DNA of 64,000 nt from the NCBI GenBank assembly GCA_964034945.1, contig OZ035960.1, forward strand, positions 28,011,487 to 28,075,486, read 5' to 3'. This document shows, one piece after another, positions 34,035 to 58,285 of the stretch (position 1 is its first letter; the number at the start of each line of letters is the position of its first letter). This DNA is from Chrysopilus asiliformis (taxonomy: Eukaryota > Arthropoda > Insecta > Diptera > Rhagionidae). Below the pieces are notes generated by a model. It saw only the letters and a program-made list of their open reading frames with translations. It was not told the origin of the DNA and did not search any database. The position numbers and the translations under genes are program-made.

Positions 34035-35995
34035 GTATAAAATTTATTGTTTTTTGTAACATCTCTTTTTTGGAATTTCAAATTACGAATTTCAACCATT
34101 CCTAAAGTTCAATCGAATGATTTATAAATCACGACGTTTAAAAATCAGAGATCCATTGTATTAAAAATATAGAATAAATCGCATAAAAACAATTTCTCTT
34201 TAAAAATTCAATGACGCGATATCAATATCAAAAGATTTCCTTAAACGGTGGTATGATCAGTCATACTTAACAGGACGACCTTTCAATCGAACAATGAATC
34301 CCATTTCGATGGCTTTTCCAGGAATCCAATTCTCTCAGATAGCATTTTATCATTTTATCCATCAATCTTTGTTATGAATTTCTTTGCTTTCATCATTCTC
34401 GGAGGACACATTTATTCCTGAAGCCACATTTCAACAAAAATATCAGGAAAAAATGCTAAAAATAACATTTAGGTGAGACGATTTGAGTTTTTTCTTCTTT
34501 TTCTAAGTAATAGAATAGAATGGAAGCTCATTTATAAGTTTATGTGCGCCTCATGTTCGTGTGTTTTTATGCTTTCAATATTCAATTAATCACGCCAAGT
34601 TTTCCAATATAATAACAAACAAAACAAGTCATCAACCTGTCATATCACAACAAATTGATAAGCCCAGGAGATGGCATAATATCAATATTTGTTGAAATGA
34701 AACATCTTATCACTGGCTTCAATTGGCCACTAAACCACAGAAGACCGACCACCCTCTTTTCTATCCCCTCCCCCTAACATTCACAAGCAAACGTTTCCCT
34801 TTTTTGTTTAGTTTAGAAGAACGAATCAATGCAATTGAACCTATAGGAATAGTTGATTGAAGAAAGGACGTTTTTGCCACACCAAAATTAGATATAGCAG
34901 TCAGTTCCCTGTTTTTCCTACAGGAATACCCTGAATTATTCCCTTTTGTTTTTTTTACTTAACTTTGAATCCAGCAACGCACCCCCTCTGACTAAACGAA
35001 TTCCGTCCACTGAAAAGATTCAAATACTTAGGAATTCTCCCCTGAAATAATTTCGGATGATTTCTAGCCCCATTTTCTACCATTCGATGGATTCGGAAAA
35101 TCGGAAAACTTCTCATATGTTTTTCTATTCAGTGTTGTTCTATAATGTTGATTTCCTCATTTGGGAGATGAGGGGACGAAGAATATTAGGAATTCAGTTT
35201 GTACACCGCCACGTGTCCTTTAAGTGATTAACTTGTTTTAATACTTTAATGCCCTGCTAAAGGCGCTAAAGTACCAGATGAACGACATCCTACAGCATTA
35301 CTTTCTTAGAATTTCGTTTTTCCTGAATACATAATGTAATCGCCAACAAGCAGTTTTGAAAGTTTCACTCCACATCTTGTAGATTACAGGATTTCCATTA
35401 GTAGGTAAATGGCGTATTTACAAGGCTGAATATTGATTATGTCCTTATCGTTAAACAAAGCCAAACGAAATCTCCTCTTCGGAATATTATTTTGGAAGAT
35501 TTGAAACCAATGCTTTTGTGTGCCATCATGTGTGTTGCTAAGTAAGTAACAAATTCTATGCATTTCTAAATTAAGCTATTTATGGCTGAGAAAACAACGT
35601 TTGGCAAATGTAATAATGTCTTAATTGTTATCTTTAAGAATTTCAATTCGTTAATTTCAAGAGGAATGGATACTAAAATACAAGATTTTTTTCCCGATTT
35701 TTCCTTGAAGAGCATTTCCATTAATAAGGGTTGTTTATAATGTAACACTTTGAGGGGGAAGGTTGAGGGGTCTGCGGTAGTATCTATACCAAAAATATTG
35801 AAAAAGTAAGACGAAGGGGGTGGTAAAAAGTCTAAAATTAACACACAAAAACAGTATAGTTTTCTTGCAATTGTTGCGTTAGGTACAATTCTTTTTGAGC
35901 GATTTGTCATCGTTAATTCCGAATTTGACAATGGTTTGGCTGGGTCAGATCTATTTTTGTGTTATATAGGGTGGTTAATAAGATGCATTGATGTA
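34035..35995. other. intergenic DNA, no gene seen
   Basis: Largely repeat-free compared with its surroundings. The 121-codon minus ORF at 35566-35931 has no recognisable domain. Confidence 0.4.
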
Positions 35996-35999
35996 TAGG

Positions 36000-36645
36000 G
36001 ATTATATATTTTTGATGGTCTATGTTGGAGCTAAACTTCAGGCCAATCGGCTCGGTAGTTTCCCCCCGAAAGGGTAACATACAGGAAGAGCTAAGATTTT
36101 TTTTTTAAATAATTTTTTCTGCAGTCAGCACTCAGGCTGGTATAAGCAAAATATTTACATATCTTTAATACATTTATGACATATTGCAAATTCTACAAAC
36201 ATAAATAATTTTAGAAAATTTAAATAGATTTTTTAGAATATATTACCTACTAATACTATAAACATAACCATAAAGATAAACATAAAGATTCGAGATGACT
36301 TTACCCCCACCCTTTACTCCCCCCCCAACTCTCGGGCTACTTTTTAATCGGTCTATGTTGGGACTGGACCCCCGACGAACATCTATGCCAAATTTCAGGC
36401 CAATCGGTTCAGTAGTTTCCCCGCGAAAGAGTAAAATATCGCAAAAACTAAGTTTCGAAATCACTTTACCCCCTTCCCTTACTCCCCCCACCCCTCGCGA
36501 TACTTTTCCGTATGCCTATGTTAGAACCAGAGCTACCACAGACACTCATGCCAAATTTCAAGTCAATGGTTCAGCCGTTTTTGCGTGAAAGAGGAACAGA
36601 CAGACAGACAGACACCAACTCATTTTTATATATTAGTATGATTTA
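36000..36645. repeat. dispersed repeat R4 copy 2, internally duplicated
   Basis: The AGGCCAATCGGYTCRGTAG / TTTCCCC.CGAAAG block occurs at about 36040 and again at 36398. Then CTTACTCCCCCCACCCCTCG, CCAAATTTCAAGTCAATGG, (GACA)n and CAACTCATTTTTATATATTA end as in copy 1. Confidence 0.7.
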
Positions 36646-36749
36646 AAGTTTTTAAGTTTTATTAAATTGTGTAAATTCGAAGGTTGACAAGCAAATAATG
36701 AAAATTTTCTTAGATAATATTGTAAAAAAACTTTCTAGATTATATTGTA

Positions 36750-37335
36750 ATTTCGAAATTCGATAACCGTTTCCGAAGAAATATGCACCGTTTTCGAAGA
36801 AATATGTAAAAAGTATTCCATTTGTATTGAGGAGGGGGGAAGGAGTATTTTGATGTATGGATGAGTTATGAAGAATCCTATTCTAAACACATTTCGCCTT
36901 CATAAATTATTAAATGTGACTCAATGGTTTCGAAACACTGGAAAAAAACTGTTTCGATTTTGCACGTTCCAGAACTTAGCCTTGCTATTTTACGAGAACC
37001 AAATTCCAATTTACGAGACCACATTCCAATTTAGGAGGACCAAATTCCAATTTACGAGAACCAAATTCCAATTTACGAGAACCAATTTCCATGTTATGAG
37101 AACCAAATTCCGTCTTTACCAAATTCCAAGTCTCTAGCTCAATTTTTTCGAAAAATATGGTGTTGACGGAAGGATGGACAGACGAACAGACGGACATTCA
37201 TAAATCAAAATTTTTTGTCTTCCTAAACACCCTACATTTTTGTGTCCGACGATTGGTTCGATGGGTTAAAAACGGTATACTAAATCTGATATACATACGT
37301 CTATATGATTCTCATATAGAGTATAAAAAGTTTAG
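36750..37335. repeat. dispersed repeat R1 copy, forward
   Basis: TGATGTATGGATGAGTTATG, TCCAAGTCTCTAGCTCAATT, ATGGACAGACGAACAGACGG, GTGTCCGACGATTGGTTCGA, AACGGTATACTAAATCTGAT, then a diverged terminal palindrome CTATATGATTCTCATATAG. Confidence 0.72.
36992..37118. repeat. 21-bp minisatellite inside R1
   Basis: Six units of TTTACGAGAACCAAATTCCA-type sequence (20-22 bases each), expanded from the normal R1 'ATTTACGAGAA' segment. No other R1 copy in the window has the expansion. Confidence 0.75.
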
Positions 37336-38313
37336 AGTGTAGTTACGACTGTTTGAATACCCACCGATGTAGCCATTTATAAAATTTCATCGCCCATTTA
37401 TAAAATTTCGTGCCACTTTATTTCAAGGATTAAATAATACCACAGAAATATATTTTTTTTTAAATATTTATTTCGCAAAAAAAGAATTTTTCTCCTCCTA
37501 TATTATAGTTTTTGAAGAATTAATTCGAAACGATTTTTTTTCTGATTTTGTCCTATTTTTAGTATATAATATCAATACATCATTTAAATATAATAAATTT
37601 GTACAATATTTCAATTAATTTTATTCTAATTAATAATTTACAACTCGAATTTTATAAATATTATCTGCTTATAAAAAATCCACGACAAACACATTAAATG
37701 AACTTCCATACGCTGTTAAATAAAATTAAAAAAAAAATCATCTCCTTTAGTCTAAAGCATTTTATATTGCATGATTATTTGGATATTTTTTTTTCAATTT
37801 AATAACATTTTACATAGTTTGCAATTAAAATTTTAACAAACAAAAGTCTTATACATCATTTATGGCAGTTTTACAAATCCATTGAAAAGATTTTTATATT
37901 CACATATGAATGAAATTATAATTCGAAAAGGGATTTTTGGTGAAACGATTAAAAAACTCTCGTTACAATATTTATTTTTTTTTTGTTTTCAAATAGATAT
38001 GTGCTTCTTTATTCGATTGCATATTAATATTTTCCCTTATCTAAAACTAATAATTTAAAAAAAAAACTTAAATGATTCCCATATCGATTTCTATACTGGC
38101 ATTATCTAAGCGTGTTTCATGTATATATATATGTATATATAAATATTATATAATATCGAAAACGATAAGAAAATTTTATAATATTTATAATAATTACGTT
38201 TATTCCTGACTTACTATATTATATACAAAAGTAACTACATTTTATTTGATATTTACAAAACAAACAGTGGAGGACTTACTTAAAATAATTTTATCTAATA
38301 CACATGAATAGAG
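37336..38313. other. Trim9 3' UTR / downstream AT-rich DNA
   Basis: Very AT-rich, no ORF. A minus-strand AATAAA at 38241-38246 is about 70 bases beyond the Trim9 stop; further A/T-rich candidates follow to about 37600, so the true poly(A) site is unknown. Confidence 0.45.
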
Positions 38314-49002
<10,689 letters not shown>

Positions 49003-50095
49003 CTGTAAATATCAAATAAAAGAGAAAAAAACGGAATTATATTTATGTGGTGATACAGCGGGAAAAATCCCATGAATAACAGAGAGAAATAAATATATCT
49101 AAAAAATATGTGTATAGACAATAATATAATATCCCGATGAATGACGACTACCTACTATAGGAAACCTCATAGAGTTATAACGACAACGAGGATATAATGA
49201 AAATAAAATGTCAACCGTAAAGCAAACATTTTTCTTCTCTCGGTTAAATTCACAATCCATGGTCTCGACACTGACATTAGTCTCTGTCAAAACTGAATGC
49301 ATTCCAGTCAATGTCAACGATACCATTTCGAACATTCGCTTCCATTTGGATTCGCCTAACTCTAAATCTCAGGCGTTCACCCCCGGATTCCAACCTTGGA
49401 AAATTTTTCACCCGCACGGCATGGCATATGAAAACAGCAACTTGAATTTAACTACAGCTGCTGATATAAGATGAGAGGCGAAAGGATTCATTGGTAGGGA
49501 TTTTCATTTATTTTCTTATGTTGTCTAGGATTTATCTGAAAGTTTCTTGCTTTACATCCGATTCATATTTTCCGTATTTTTCACTAAAATGAAAAGCCAC
49601 ATATTTACTTAAGTAAATATTCTTGGAAATGAAAGTTTCAGACAAGTTAAGCCATGGAACAGACATTTGAAGTGTTATATTCAAAAATCCATTTGAAAAG
49701 ATAGTTCTTGAGAACATTTTTCAAAATATTGGATATTTTCACGGATCTGCGGTCGCAAATGTTTTGTTAATTGAAATACTTTAACTTTAACTGATTCAAA
49801 TGTATTTTACCTTTCTTACGTATAAGAAAGGTATTAAAATCTCTTAAAAAATCGAAATCAGAACGGGCTCCAGACGTTTACGAAACTTTACCCATCGATT
49901 CAGTTCCATGAGTCGGATATGTGTAACGAAAATCTGTAATATAGCCTTTTGCCAGTAAACTTCAACCAACTTCAACCGATTTTGATGCAGATTTTTGTAC
50001 TTGAGAGCTAAGTATTATCGCCTCATAGACCTCTATTTTCTGCGACTTTAAAAAATTCTAACTGGAGATTCTATGCAATCGAATTGGATTTATAA
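49003..50095. other. Trim9 upstream intron or flank, no exon found
   Basis: No RING or B-box motif visible. A near-perfect palindrome TACCTTTCTTACGTATAAGA (49809-49834 with its other half) marks what looks like the end of another dispersed repeat running to about 50090. Confidence 0.4.
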
Positions 50096-50650
50096 AAATT
50101 GTCTCCGATTGGATTTTGATGTATGGGAGAGTTATGTAGAATCACATTATAAACACTTTCTGTTTATTTATTTATTTATTTTGTTTTTGAAAAAATGAAC
50201 TGTTCTTAAGCGAATTACAAAAATTAATTTTACGGAAACGGGGAGAAAGGAAAAAAAGTACATAAAAGTAAGGAAGAAAGGAAAAAAAAGTATGAGGAAG
50301 GGGAGACGGAGTAGTCCAACTGGATTTTGATGTATGGATGACTTATGTAGAATCATATTCTAAACACATTTTACCTTTATAATTTTTTCAATACAACTCA
50401 AAATTTTCGAGAAAATTGCAAAAAACTGTTTAGTTTGTTTGCGGGAGGAGGGAAGGAATGGTTCAATTTTGCCCGTTCAAGAACTTAGCCCAGCCATTTA
50501 CGAGAATCGCAACTATACAAAATTTCAAGTCTCTAGCTCAATCCCTTCGAAATTTGTGGTGTTCAAAGACAGACAGACAGAGAGACGGGCAGGCAGACGG
50601 ACAGACGGACAGACAGACGGACACGCAAAAATCAAAATCTTTTGTCAAAC
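50096..50650. repeat. dispersed repeat R1 copy, forward, with GTCY tract and poly-C
   Basis: Two internal units (GATTGGATTTTGATGTATGG at about 50106, second at about 50322), GCCCGTTCAAGAACTTAGCC, AAAATTTCAAGTCTCTAGCT, GACAGACAGAC-type tract (50568-50625), ATCAAAATCTTTTGTCA. The expected GTGTCCGATGATTGG end is replaced by a C18-type run near 50657. Confidence 0.75.
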
Positions 50651-53202
50651 CCCTCTCCCCCCCCCCCCCCCCCCACCTCTTCTTACAACTCATTTTTTCT
50701 TCTCGTTTGTAATACAATATTTGATGAATTTTTAGTGGACGTCGACAAAAATTAACACCGCTGTTCAATTTTCTTATAAATGTACTTTTATAGGGTTCTA
50801 TTTTAGTAGGGAGATAATTTGAAGACTTTGTGAGGCGTCGATCTTCAAGACTAACAACATCGCGACGGCTCCTAGCTTTTCGAGACCTTTTACTCCGTAG
50901 TGACACCACTGACTTGACTTTCTGATTTTCAAAATTGGCACAAATAAGAGTTTTTAGGTTCTAAGCTTTACAAAATGGTATATTAATTCGAATATCTACT
51001 TATACCTACAAAAAGAGTACAGAATTTAACGTGGCGTATTTCGTACTGTCCGAAACAGGTTCATTTCGAGTATTAGATTTCTAAGCTCCAAAAATAAGAA
51101 GTTAAAAAATCAGAAAATTATATTTTTTGTCGTCTACAAAAAAATATAACTTTTATAGCTTGCTCAAAAACCATCACGAAATTTAAAAAACAAATGTTAA
51201 TAATCGTCGTGATGAGGTGAGATTCCTTAACAACACATCCTCCGTTTCAATATTAAGTGGCATTGAACTGATCAGATATCAAAAAACAATCTCTAAAAAA
51301 AACATCTGCCAAGGTGCAATATGAATAAATTATGCAAAACGTTGACGGCTGCCGAACAGTATATAAAGTTCTTAACATAGAATCACCAAATGAAATTGAA
51401 ATAAAAATTCAATTTGCATATTTAATAACCGAAATCAAAAAAATGATTTTTACGATCAGGGAGACTACTTTAGAAACCATCTGCCACAAAACATAACCAA
51501 AGTAAAATTTGTATTTTATCTGCTGTGGATTAAATGCAACCTGCTATCAAAAATTGCAATTTATCTCGGATTTCGACCCACGTACGTATTTTTGTGATAT
51601 TCGCCAGCCACTAAGTATCATTAGGCGATGCACAAGAAAAGTAAAATCGAAAAAACACACCTTGATCTGCACCTGATAATCAACTAAAAACGCGTCAAAC
51701 ATGGAAAATCATTCCATCGCGGGGTCATTGAGGGATTTTTCCATTTGCCCTTTTTGTCACATTTAAACGTGGCAATAAATTTTCCAACGAAAAACATCCA
51801 CTCAAACATGGTGTGAAACGATGAAACTAAAAGACTGTAAACACTGAAAATGGCATTGATGTCGCCCGGTTCATTCATTTGGCTGCATAAATTGGTAATG
51901 TACACTATAAGCATAAAACCGAATAAACATATATTCGCTGAACGTCATCATGAGAAACTTCACAGCGCGATTATGCAAATGAGAATGAAATTACATTTTA
52001 ACAGTTGTGTGTTTAATTTAGTTGAGCGTTTTTGTGATAAAAGCATCAGTTTCCCAATGAAATCCAATCCGCAATGTTTCCTCCCAGCCATCATTTGGAT
52101 ATGTTTTTACTATTATGTGCTCGGCCAGAACAATGATATGCTTGACAAAATGGATTTTAATTTGACCAATTCATCTCATTAACGCTTGCGGATACCTCGT
52201 ATATTTCTGATACCAGATACCTGATACCCTAGTGCACTTTCAGCAAAGAATCCCATTTCGCTGCCGCCGCCGGTTCCCAAAACACTGGAGTTGTATACGA
52301 TTGGCAAAAACTCCAGACAATTGCTATATAAATTGACGTGGAGGAGCAAAAGTTCCAATGTTTTATGTATGTTACAGTGTGACAGCATAATTACCATGGA
52401 TTCGTTTTAAATTTGTTGCAATGGACATTTCTATTGCTCGATCGACACCATCACCATTATAGGAAGTTGTTATTCCCGGAAATTTGGTGGCTCATTAGTA
52501 TATGTAGAGTTTAAATCGATTTAATTCATTCAACTTGACATCACAATGTTCCACTTTTTGGAGCTACGACCAACTGAGACGACTGATTTCCCTTTTACAA
52601 GTACATATATCCAGTTTCCTTTTCTTTAATAGTGGCCCCACTGGAGTAAATTTGAAGTTTGGATTCTAACTACAAGGTCGGTGCTGGCTGCTGGACATTG
52701 GACAGGGGGACAGGATTTGGTCAACTCAATATATAATCCAATTAAATGGAGAAACCATCAAAACAGAGAGGGATTTCGACATTGTTCTTCCTTGTCCAAT
52801 AATCCAAGCCAACACCAAATTCGGTATTTTACCCAATTTTCGTTTGCCATCTTTGGGGCGACGATGCAATGGATTGTCCCAGCGGTTGGCCATTTACGAG
52901 ATATTTCATTGTAAATGCTCGTCTTGAAGGGGCCAAATATGCCATATAAATAAGTCTATGTCTATCCAGTGGTTAGACGTTGTGTTGTGTCCCTTTACTA
53001 TATTTTAAGCAATTGTATTTGTATTTTTGTGTACAATTTTTGATTTTCTGTGGGCAAGTTCACACAACAATTAGAAAACATTCAATTTATTTTCAGGCAA
53101 CATTTTAAAAATTGTTCGTAGATAACAAAAACTTGAAAGAAAAAAAATCGCAAAAAACACAATTTGAGTTCCAGGAATCTTAAGTTACGTCAAGAACAAA
53201 AC
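50651..53202. other. intergenic/intronic DNA, no gene seen
   Basis: Includes a poly-C run (50657-50675) and small unassigned ORFs (51850-52182, 52681-52914, both +). No supported gene. Confidence 0.4.
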
Positions 53203-53465
53203 AATTCTGTGGTCACAAGGAAAAACCGCCTAAGTCGAAAAAGCGTGTTTTGAGTAATTTGGGTTTAAAGTTTTGATTATTTTTGTTTTTGCAAGCAAAA
53301 CTGACTTAGGTTATATGGTTTTTGCTCTGCCATTCCTCATAGGGGTACAGCATGAAAACCAAATTTTGACAGAATATAGAACTGGCTAAGGAGAATTCAA
53401 ATATGCACCAACCTTTAAAACCACATAACTCGACTTAAGCGGTTTTTCCTTGTGACCACAGAATT
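53203..53465. repeat. 263-bp inverted-repeat element
   Basis: Arms of about 36 bp, AATTCTGTGGTCACAAGGAA plus AAACCGC(C/T)TAAGTCGA, one mismatch. Interior non-coding. Target duplication not clear. Confidence 0.7.
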
Positions 53466-53481
53466 AACTTGCTAAAGGCTA

Positions 53482-53825
53482 CACTCAAAAAAATAATAAC
53501 AAAAACCCTGTTCTTGTTAACAAAATTTTGATTAGTTGAATCTTAACCATTTCTTTTTTGATAATTTTATAAAAGAATTGTTTGAGTAGCAAAAATTTGT
53601 AAATATAACAATTTTCTGTCATTTTGACAAATTAGGCACTGTAAATTTCACAAATGTTTTATTAATTTAACAAAAAATCATTTGTGTTTATTTTTGTTAA
53701 AAAAAAAACAATTTTTTGTTAGACAAAGAACTTTTCTTGCAATTGACAATTTTTTTGTGATTTCAACAAAAATTTTGTTAATTTAACAATGATTTGATCC
53801 ATATAAACAATTTTTTCTCTCAGTG
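53482..53825. mobile_element. AT-rich MITE with CACTCA/CACTGA ends
   Basis: Ends CACTCAAAAAAAT and CACTGAGAGAAAAAAT, TA on both sides; interior full of AACAAAA / TTTTGTTA motifs. Starts 16 bases after the previous hairpin. Confidence 0.55.
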
Positions 53826-54204
53826 TAATATTGTTTTTTTTTTATTAACCGCCTTTGCCTCACTTAAAAGCTTTACGGGTGGCGGCCTGCGATTTGAGAA
53901 TCCCTGCTCTAAACCCTAAATCGATCAACCCAAAAATGATCGATTGGTCCAAAGATTTTTGTTATGAACATTAAATCATCAAACGTTTTTGAAAACTTTT
54001 GTAACACAAAAGAATTTTTTTTCCAAAATATGAATAAACAACTTTTTACACTTTTCCTGCATGAATTTTCCTATTATTTGACTGAGAACTTGGTTTCTAA
54101 AGAAAAATCGCATTCTGAATGGTTCAAAAATTCTATTATCATTCTAGATAACGGAATAACGGTTAAAATATGTGCTAACTATTAAATCTTATTTATTTCT
54201 GTTT

Positions 54205-54485
54205 TTTGTGTGTCTGCCTGTCCGTGAACACTATAACTTTGGAAAGGATTGAGCTAGAGACTTGAAATTCCATTCAGTTACGTTTTTGGCCTTTCTACCA
54301 ATTTCCTGAACGGTCAAAATTGGACCATTCTTTCTCCCCTCCCCGTACAAATGAAACAGTTTTTTGCAATTTTCTCGAAAACTGTTAGTCTTATAAAAAA
54401 ATTTTTAAAAGTAAAATGCATTTAAAATATGATTTTAATACATAGTCGTTCGATGCATCAAAATTCAATCTGAAACCCAAGTAAG
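54205..54485. repeat. dispersed repeat R1 fragment (reverse)
   Basis: GTCTGCCTGTCCGTGAACAC, GGATTGAGCTAGAGACTTGA, CAAATGAAACAGTTTTTTGC, TTTCTCGAAAACTGTTAG, CATCAAAATTCAATCTGA. Confidence 0.7.
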
Positions 54486-56774
54486 ATTTCTTTGATGAAA
54501 AAAAATTGAAGATTTTGCAGTTTTATTTCCGAATTAAAAGATCTCTTTTTCTTCTTTTTAATACATTTTCATCATAAAAACAAAAAAAGTTTTTCACCTT
54601 TCTTACACAATTTTTTTTAACAAAATGGCGTCATATTTTGTAACCCCTATTCTTATATTATATTCCCTTCCCACTTCTCTCTGCCCCTTTATCCTATCTA
54701 CGAAAAAATTAAATTATTTGTATAATCTTTCCACAGAATAAATTTTAGAAGCATTTTTTGAAGACCACATTTGAAGACCGCAAATTTGAAGGCCTTTGAA
54801 AATTTGAAAACCGCAAATTTGACGACCTTTTTTAAGAGATCAATCTTTATGTGCTTCTGAGTCCCCGTCTTTACTCTCTCTAATCGCAAGCGTATATTCT
54901 CCCTAATTACACTCCTGGTCACATGGAATGCAGTTTTAGCTCTCTCCAGTTTTTAAATATAAATTTTGATAGAATTTCACTAAAATGTTTTAATAAAATT
55001 CCAAACTTCTGTGTGATCGATGCTTCAACCTGTGTAGATTTCATCATAGAAAATTTTTATTCGTTTTATGCTGTGATTGTTAAATTCACCATGGCACAGA
55101 GACCAATAACTTTGTCCGTCGAAAAGAATGAATGCACTTTGTATATTATGTGGAACTACTTAGCAATACTACTCCTAAGAACGACATCAAAGGAGAAGGA
55201 TTGTAGCCAACATCGTAAAAAGATCTCGAGGCGCCAGCCAGTGTTTGTGCCACAAAATTAATTCACCAGCCCCGAGCATATGTTGTCATAAATACAAATC
55301 CCTGGGATATGAATTGTCAACCACGGAGAGCGCGGGGGTCTGCAGGATGAGAGTGTGAGTACGTCGCATAACTCCTAAGGCGTAGAAGATATTTAACCCC
55401 CGGGAACAAAAATTGAATTGGACTGGAAGGATGGAAGAAAGGATGACTGCTACTGCATTCATCTAAGCACCACAATAGAATTACAACAGTTGCTGATGAA
55501 TTGGGAGAATTCAACTCAACTAGTGTACAATATCGGGTGGGTATTATATCTACACCCATCAAATGGAATCCAGAATATTATCGATGACTTGCACATGAGG
55601 GTTGAAAAGGGGTTAGTTGTGAAATACATTCCGAATGCGTTTGGTTACTTCTGCTTTTACTGATGTGTTACACCAGGCAAACTTTCGTCCTTTTGCATGG
55701 TTCTATTTCACAAAGACCCCGAAGGGAAAATATCTTAAATTTGCTTTCAAAAATTAACTGTTCCTGCCTCCTACTATCCTGTCTATCCAGAGATGCCGAG
55801 CATATTGTTAACTAAAGTTATTGTTGGCCCTTTATCGGTCTCGTGTATTGTTTCAAATCTGTTCGCCCTTGTACTAACATTGCTTACAGTTCAAAATTAT
55901 TCACGACGAAACAAACGACTAACGATGGCTGGCTGGCTGGCTGGCAATGATGATGATGATGACGACGAGGGTCTAAAATTGTTCTACTGTTTGCATATAT
56001 GTATCTGAAAAGGAATGCTGCGTTCGAATTATAGCCAAAATTTAACCCCCAAGGATATTCTGCCCAGCCACTACCACTATGGGCCAAGTAGTAATATTCG
56101 TTTCGTTCGTTTGTACATACATGGAATAAACAGGAATGCTAAAATAGGGCGGACGAGGTTGAAATTCCAGAGTATTAAAAATATAAATGTTTTCGTAACA
56201 GAATTGTTCAAGTGGGGACGTTGAGGGATGCCTCAACAGCAAGAGATTAGATTTAAATTCATGCAACCGTAAACATTTTACATTTGCACATGCAATGCTG
56301 AGTTTTTAATTAATTTCATTTCTGCATATTATTTCATTAAAATTATTGCCATCCGATGAATTTTGCTCAATTCTATTATAATCACAAAGCAAACCGAAAT
56401 CGATTTTTTTTTTTCAAATTCAACACCTGGTGAGGAAAGAGTTTTCCCGAGGCTGCCATTAATGTGTTAGCTTTTATTCTGCATTTCGGTTTAATTTTTA
56501 GGATGAAATTCAATTGAATTAAAGCTTTGAAATCCATTCAAAATAAGCATTATCCGAGAGTTTAGTAATTTTTTCCCATAATTATGTACGGGCCGAATTA
56601 TAACTATAAGCAGTTTTTTCAAAAGTTACAATTTATAGGAATTTGAACAATATTTTGTTCGAAAGCTTTTATTAAACACTGCTTTAAAATACTTGATTTT
56701 CAAATAAAATGCAAGCAGATTAGCCACCGGAGAATTTCTCAATTGTGAAGAATGAGAAAGTCGAATTAAAAAAA
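54486..56774. other. intergenic/intronic DNA, no gene seen
   Basis: Contains a (GGCT)n/(GATGAT)n compound microsatellite at about 55926-55966. ORFs at 54923-55261 and 55317-55663 are unassigned and overlap on both strands. Confidence 0.4.
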
Positions 56775-57370
56775 AACATAAGAAAAGCTACAATTGCCAG
56801 GGGCCAATCGTGAAATACTCTATATGATGATAGACAAAATGTTTATTTAAAAAAATTCATTTGCATAGGAGAGGGGGAAAGGTGTCACCCGATTGGATTT
56901 TGATGTATCAATGATTATGTAAAATCATATTATAAATTTTTCAATACGGCTCAACATTTTCGAAAAAATAGAAGAAAAGTATTCAATTTGTATGACGGAG
57001 GGTGGAAGAAGTGGTTCAACAGGACTTTGATGTGTACATAAGTTATGTAAAATCATATTCTAAACACATTTGATCTTTATAAATTTTTCGATACGATGCA
57101 CAGTTTTCGAGAAAACAGGAAAAAAGTATTCCATTTGTATGGGAGAGTGGAGAAGCAGTGGTCCGATTGGATTTTGATACATGGATGAGTTATGTAGAAT
57201 CCTATTCTAAACACATTTTACTTTAATAAATTTTTCAATATGACTCACCTTTTTCAGGAAAATTGCAATAAACTGTTTCGCTTGTATGGGAGAGGGGGGA
57301 AGAAATGGTTCAATTTTACCCGTTCAAGAACAAGAACTTAGCCCAGCCATTTACGAGAAACTTAACTATA
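56775..57370. repeat. R1 copy, forward, three internal units
   Basis: Starts AACATAAGAAAAGCTACAAT and GGGGCCAATCGTGAAATACT; internal units with TTTTGATGTAT/TTTGATGTGT/TTTTGATACAT at about 56897, 57025 and 57170; GCCCAGCCATTTACGAGAAA. Interrupted at ..AACTATA by the foldback element and resumed at 58286. Confidence 0.78.
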
Positions 57371-58285
57371 GGGTCAGGTAGGGTGAAGTGGTCCGTAGGG
57401 AGAAGTGGTCCACCACCATTTTTGCTAGTAATAGTGACATTAGAACAGAATATGCAACTCTCATCGGTTGCTCTTGATGCCAGCTTGTTTTTTATTAGTC
57501 ATTGAAGTGTGTAGACGTATATTTACTCACTCTCACAGACCAGTGCCAAAAAAACATTGTTGAAAGTTTTTGCAAGTATTCACATTCAACAACATTTTGA
57601 CGAATTCTTCATCAATTTCAATAAGCTAATTAATCTAAAATGTTGTTTACATTATGAACTTTGTAAATTCATCGAATTTTTGCCCTTTTTTCCACAATTG
57701 TTGAAGCAGCGTTATTCCGCGCAAAATAGTGTCGGTAGAGAGAAGTGGTCCACGTTTGGTAGAGTGAAGTGGTCCACCCTGTCGATGTCATATTTCGTGT
57801 TTTCAAGTTTTTTATGAGTTATTTTGAGTGTTTTAAATCGTGACCGAAAATCGATGCGAAGCTCGATTATAACTTCTCCCAAAAATCGAGCTGAATTAGA
57901 GTAGTAGAACAAGCCGCCGGAAAACGACGCTTAACAACTACACCGACACCAAAACAGACCAAACTCTCATTTGTTACTTTCGAATAAACCATATTTTTCA
58001 TCAAACTTCATGATTATACTTTTATTTGTCATTTAATTTTATGTTTATGCGATTTCTGGAAAGGTTTTTGAGGGTGGACCACTTCTCCCTACCATTTTTG
58101 AAAAATCGAAAAATCAAAGTTTTCGATAAATGCCTAAAAATTAAATTTAATGTCAAAAGGTTGGCAATCTGTGAATGCAGAAAGTTAGCTTAGGTCTTGC
58201 GCTTGCGATTTGACTATCTTATCATTCAAAAATTACAATTTTTGGCCAATAATAAAAACGTGGACCACTTGACCCTACCTGACCC
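57371..58285. mobile_element. 915-bp foldback MITE in R1
   Basis: Inverted ends GGGTCAGGTAGGGT(G/C)AAGTG, TA on both sides. The motif GAAGTGGTCCAC recurs at 57379-57407, 57739-57775 and inverted at about 58075 and 58260. Interior ORFs (57557-57817 +, 57712-57912 -) are unrecognised. The insertion splits the R1 core ..AACTATA/CAAA... Confidence 0.88.
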
